NCBI RefSeq assembly: GCF_024055575.1 | Contig: NZ_JAMXOE010000016.1 | Location: forward strand, 90,614 to 154,613 | DNA length: 64,000 bases | Direction: 5' to 3' | From: Mucilaginibacter flavidus | GTDB lineage: Bacteria > Bacteroidota > Bacteroidia > Sphingobacteriales > Sphingobacteriaceae | In this document: positions 63,233 to 64,000 of the stretch, one piece after another | Position numbering within the stretch: position 1 is the first letter of the stretch | Layout of the letters: every line of letters begins with the position of its first letter | The notes under the pieces: generated by a model | The model's input: the letters and a program-made list of their open reading frames with translations, nothing else | Databases searched by the model: none | What the model was told of the DNA's origin: nothing | Translations under genes and position numbers: made by a program

Positions 63233-63511
63233 ATGACAAGTAATCAATCATTTAACCTTTTAGAAGGGAGATATAAGGTAGACGTCGCCATGCCTTTGAT
63301 CCTTAGTTGCTTTAATGAACAATTATTATTTTTTAACAGGGAGCTATTAAGATGTAAAATATACGGAGGAGACACGCGGGAGGTCGAAACGGAAATTGAA
63401 AATTTGGAAACGAAACGAAATCTAATATTAGATTATCTCAAATCGAATAAAGTAGACGATAGAAATTCCTTTTTAGTAAAAGGTACAATCGAAATTAGGT
63501 TTAAACTTTGA
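63233..63511 (+). CDS. Small hypothetical protein
   Basis: Ninety-two residues with a regular helical layout: SFNLLEGRYKVDVAMPLILS, FNEQLLFFNRELLRCKIYGG and EIENLETKRNLILDYLKSNK. There is no signal or membrane helix. It follows the dihydroorotase gene by 40 bp on the same strand. No family recognised. The sequence composition and ATG start make it a plausible gene. Confidence 0.5.
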   Translation: MTSNQSFNLLEGRYKVDVAMPLILSCFNEQLLFFNRELLRCKIYGGDTREVETEIENLETKRNLILDYLKSNKVDDRNSFLVKGTIEIRFKL

Positions 63512-63615
63512 GTTTTTGTATTCAAAATAACTAAAGGAAACTTATCTGTATTGTTTTTTAACTGATGAAAACACGTTAAAACTTAGTCAAAGTGTTGCAC
63601 CCATGTTGTACATAA

Positions 63616-63650
63616 GAAAAAAGCCTTATGAATTAAATTCATAAGGCTTT
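63616..63650 (-). terminator. Terminator of the tRNA-Pro gene
   Basis: A perfect 14 bp stem (63620-63633 with 63637-63650) and three-base loop, followed on the minus strand by a run of T residues. It lies 11 bp beyond the tRNA 3' end. Confidence 0.85.
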
Positions 63651-63660
63651 GATAATCAAG

Positions 63661-63734
63661 TCGGTATGAGAAGATTCGAACTTCCGACCTCCAGCACCCC
63701 ATGCTGGCGCGATACCTGGCTACGCTACATCCCG
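63661..63734 (-). tRNA. tRNA-Pro, anticodon GGG
   Basis: The 74 base minus-strand sequence folds as a tRNA. The acceptor arms are CGGGATG and CATACCG (one G-A mismatch at the fourth pair). The D arm contains AGCG and GGTAT, the anticodon stem is CCAGC/GCTGG with loop ATGGGGT, and the T loop is TTCGAAT. Anticodon GGG reads proline CCC/CCU. C1-G72 and discriminator A fit proline identity. CCA is not encoded. Confidence 0.88.
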
Positions 63735-63841
63735 AGAATGGGGGGCTTATGTCAATTATCGTTCTTTCCTTTGCGCAAAGCGAGTATTACCACTTTATTG
63801 CTTGGTTAAACTTAAATTACTAATTCCCTGTTTTGAACTTG

Positions 63842-64000
63842 GTCGTACACTGGATATTCCGCTGATATTGACCACCTGATTCTGGGATAGGTTGACACCC
63901 GATTCCGCTGCAAATTGACCACCCCATTCCGGGCAAATTGACCAGGGTATTCCGGGCCAAACTGACCACCCTTCGAACGGGCAGCTTGTGCTGTAGAAGC
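63842..64000. mobile_element. End of an IS21-family element (continues past window)
   Basis: Five copies of a 23-24 bp module starting TTGACCACC (or a close variant) begin at 63868, 63892, 63915, 63938 and 63962, with ATTCCGGG-type cores between. Regular arrays of this sort form the ends of IS21 elements. The transposase genes would lie beyond base 64000. Between the tRNA and this array (63735-63841) nothing is seen. Confidence 0.7.

Noticed and set aside
63868..63984. Regular 23-24 bp repeats suggested a CRISPR array
   Set aside because: The units are directly abutting and degenerate with no unique spacers, and their TTGACCACC/ATTCCGGG cores are those of IS21 ends.

Overview
The window looks like the chromosome of a Bacteroidota, most likely a Sphingobacteriaceae-type soil or water organism (Mucilaginibacter/Pedobacter-like). 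This is inferred from gene content (GH92 mannosidase, NIPSNAP, VIT, SbtA-like permease, DUF6671, hybrid kinases with chemotaxis-type enzymes), AT-rich leaders, and several promoters with the Bacteroidota -7 box TAnnTTTG. No species call is possible from sequence alone.

Layout. (1) 1-13,900, minus strand: one long iron-sulfur assembly operon, sufB-sufC-sufD-mrp-sufT-bacilliredoxin-Rrf2 regulator-ferredoxin-WD40-NDH2-(frameshifted PSP1-like)-sufS-sufE, followed by a separately spaced aconitase. Two identical perfect palindromes sit just upstream of the sufB -7 box and are the obvious operator for the Rrf2 protein encoded inside the operon. (2) 14,149-22,651: a divergent AraC regulator and a tightly packed nine-gene plus-strand operon that encodes the whole lower gallate pathway (GalD tautomerase, GalB hydratase, GalC aldolase). 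An aromatic-acid MFS transporter and a secreted esterase accompany it, and a VOC-fold extradiol dioxygenase stands where a LigB-type GalA would be expected. (3) 22,652-34,750: an eroding zone. It holds an amber codon exactly at the catalytic serine of a MetX-like hydrolase, truncated glycosidases (alongside an intact GH92), the 3' end of a group II intron, a truncated SDR, an AbiE-type antitoxin with a ruined toxin, and an IS1595-like element with a nonsense-mutated transposase splitting a nucleotidyltransferase. (4) 34,813-41,308: a receptor-free chemotaxis-like signalling cluster (receiver-kinase, CHASE3/GAF hybrid kinase with three receivers, lone receiver, CheR, CheB). (5) 41,300-52,570: assorted genes, including an orphan type III polyketide synthase, an ankyrin gene overlapping a catalase that carries a nonsense codon just before its active-site histidine, VIT and DoxX membrane proteins, an FAD oxidoreductase and a PAS kinase. 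(6) 52,762-55,971: a 3.2 kb island bracketed by inverted IS21-like end remnants. It carries an XRE regulator, an unknown gene, a 138 bp nested inverted repeat, and a translationally coupled DUF3800 + small unknown protein pair. (7) 56,214-63,192: a LysR regulator divergent from an SbtA-type bicarbonate permease, then isocitrate dehydrogenase, a small protein, a frameshifted DUF6671 gene, Sua5 and dihydroorotase. The permease and isocitrate dehydrogenase genes have near-identical operator/promoter modules. A tRNA-Pro and the repeat-rich end of an IS21 element close the window.

Two themes recur. First, regulatory wiring is readable directly from the DNA (Rrf2 operators; duplicated LysR modules). 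Second, many genes are broken by single in-frame stops or single-base frameshifts with the rest of the reading frame intact, which suggests recent loss in this lineage or assembly error. The most interesting candidates for undescribed biology are the gallate operon with a swapped ring-cleavage enzyme, the IS21-bracketed DUF3800 cassette with its nested hairpin, and the LysR/bicarbonate regulon.
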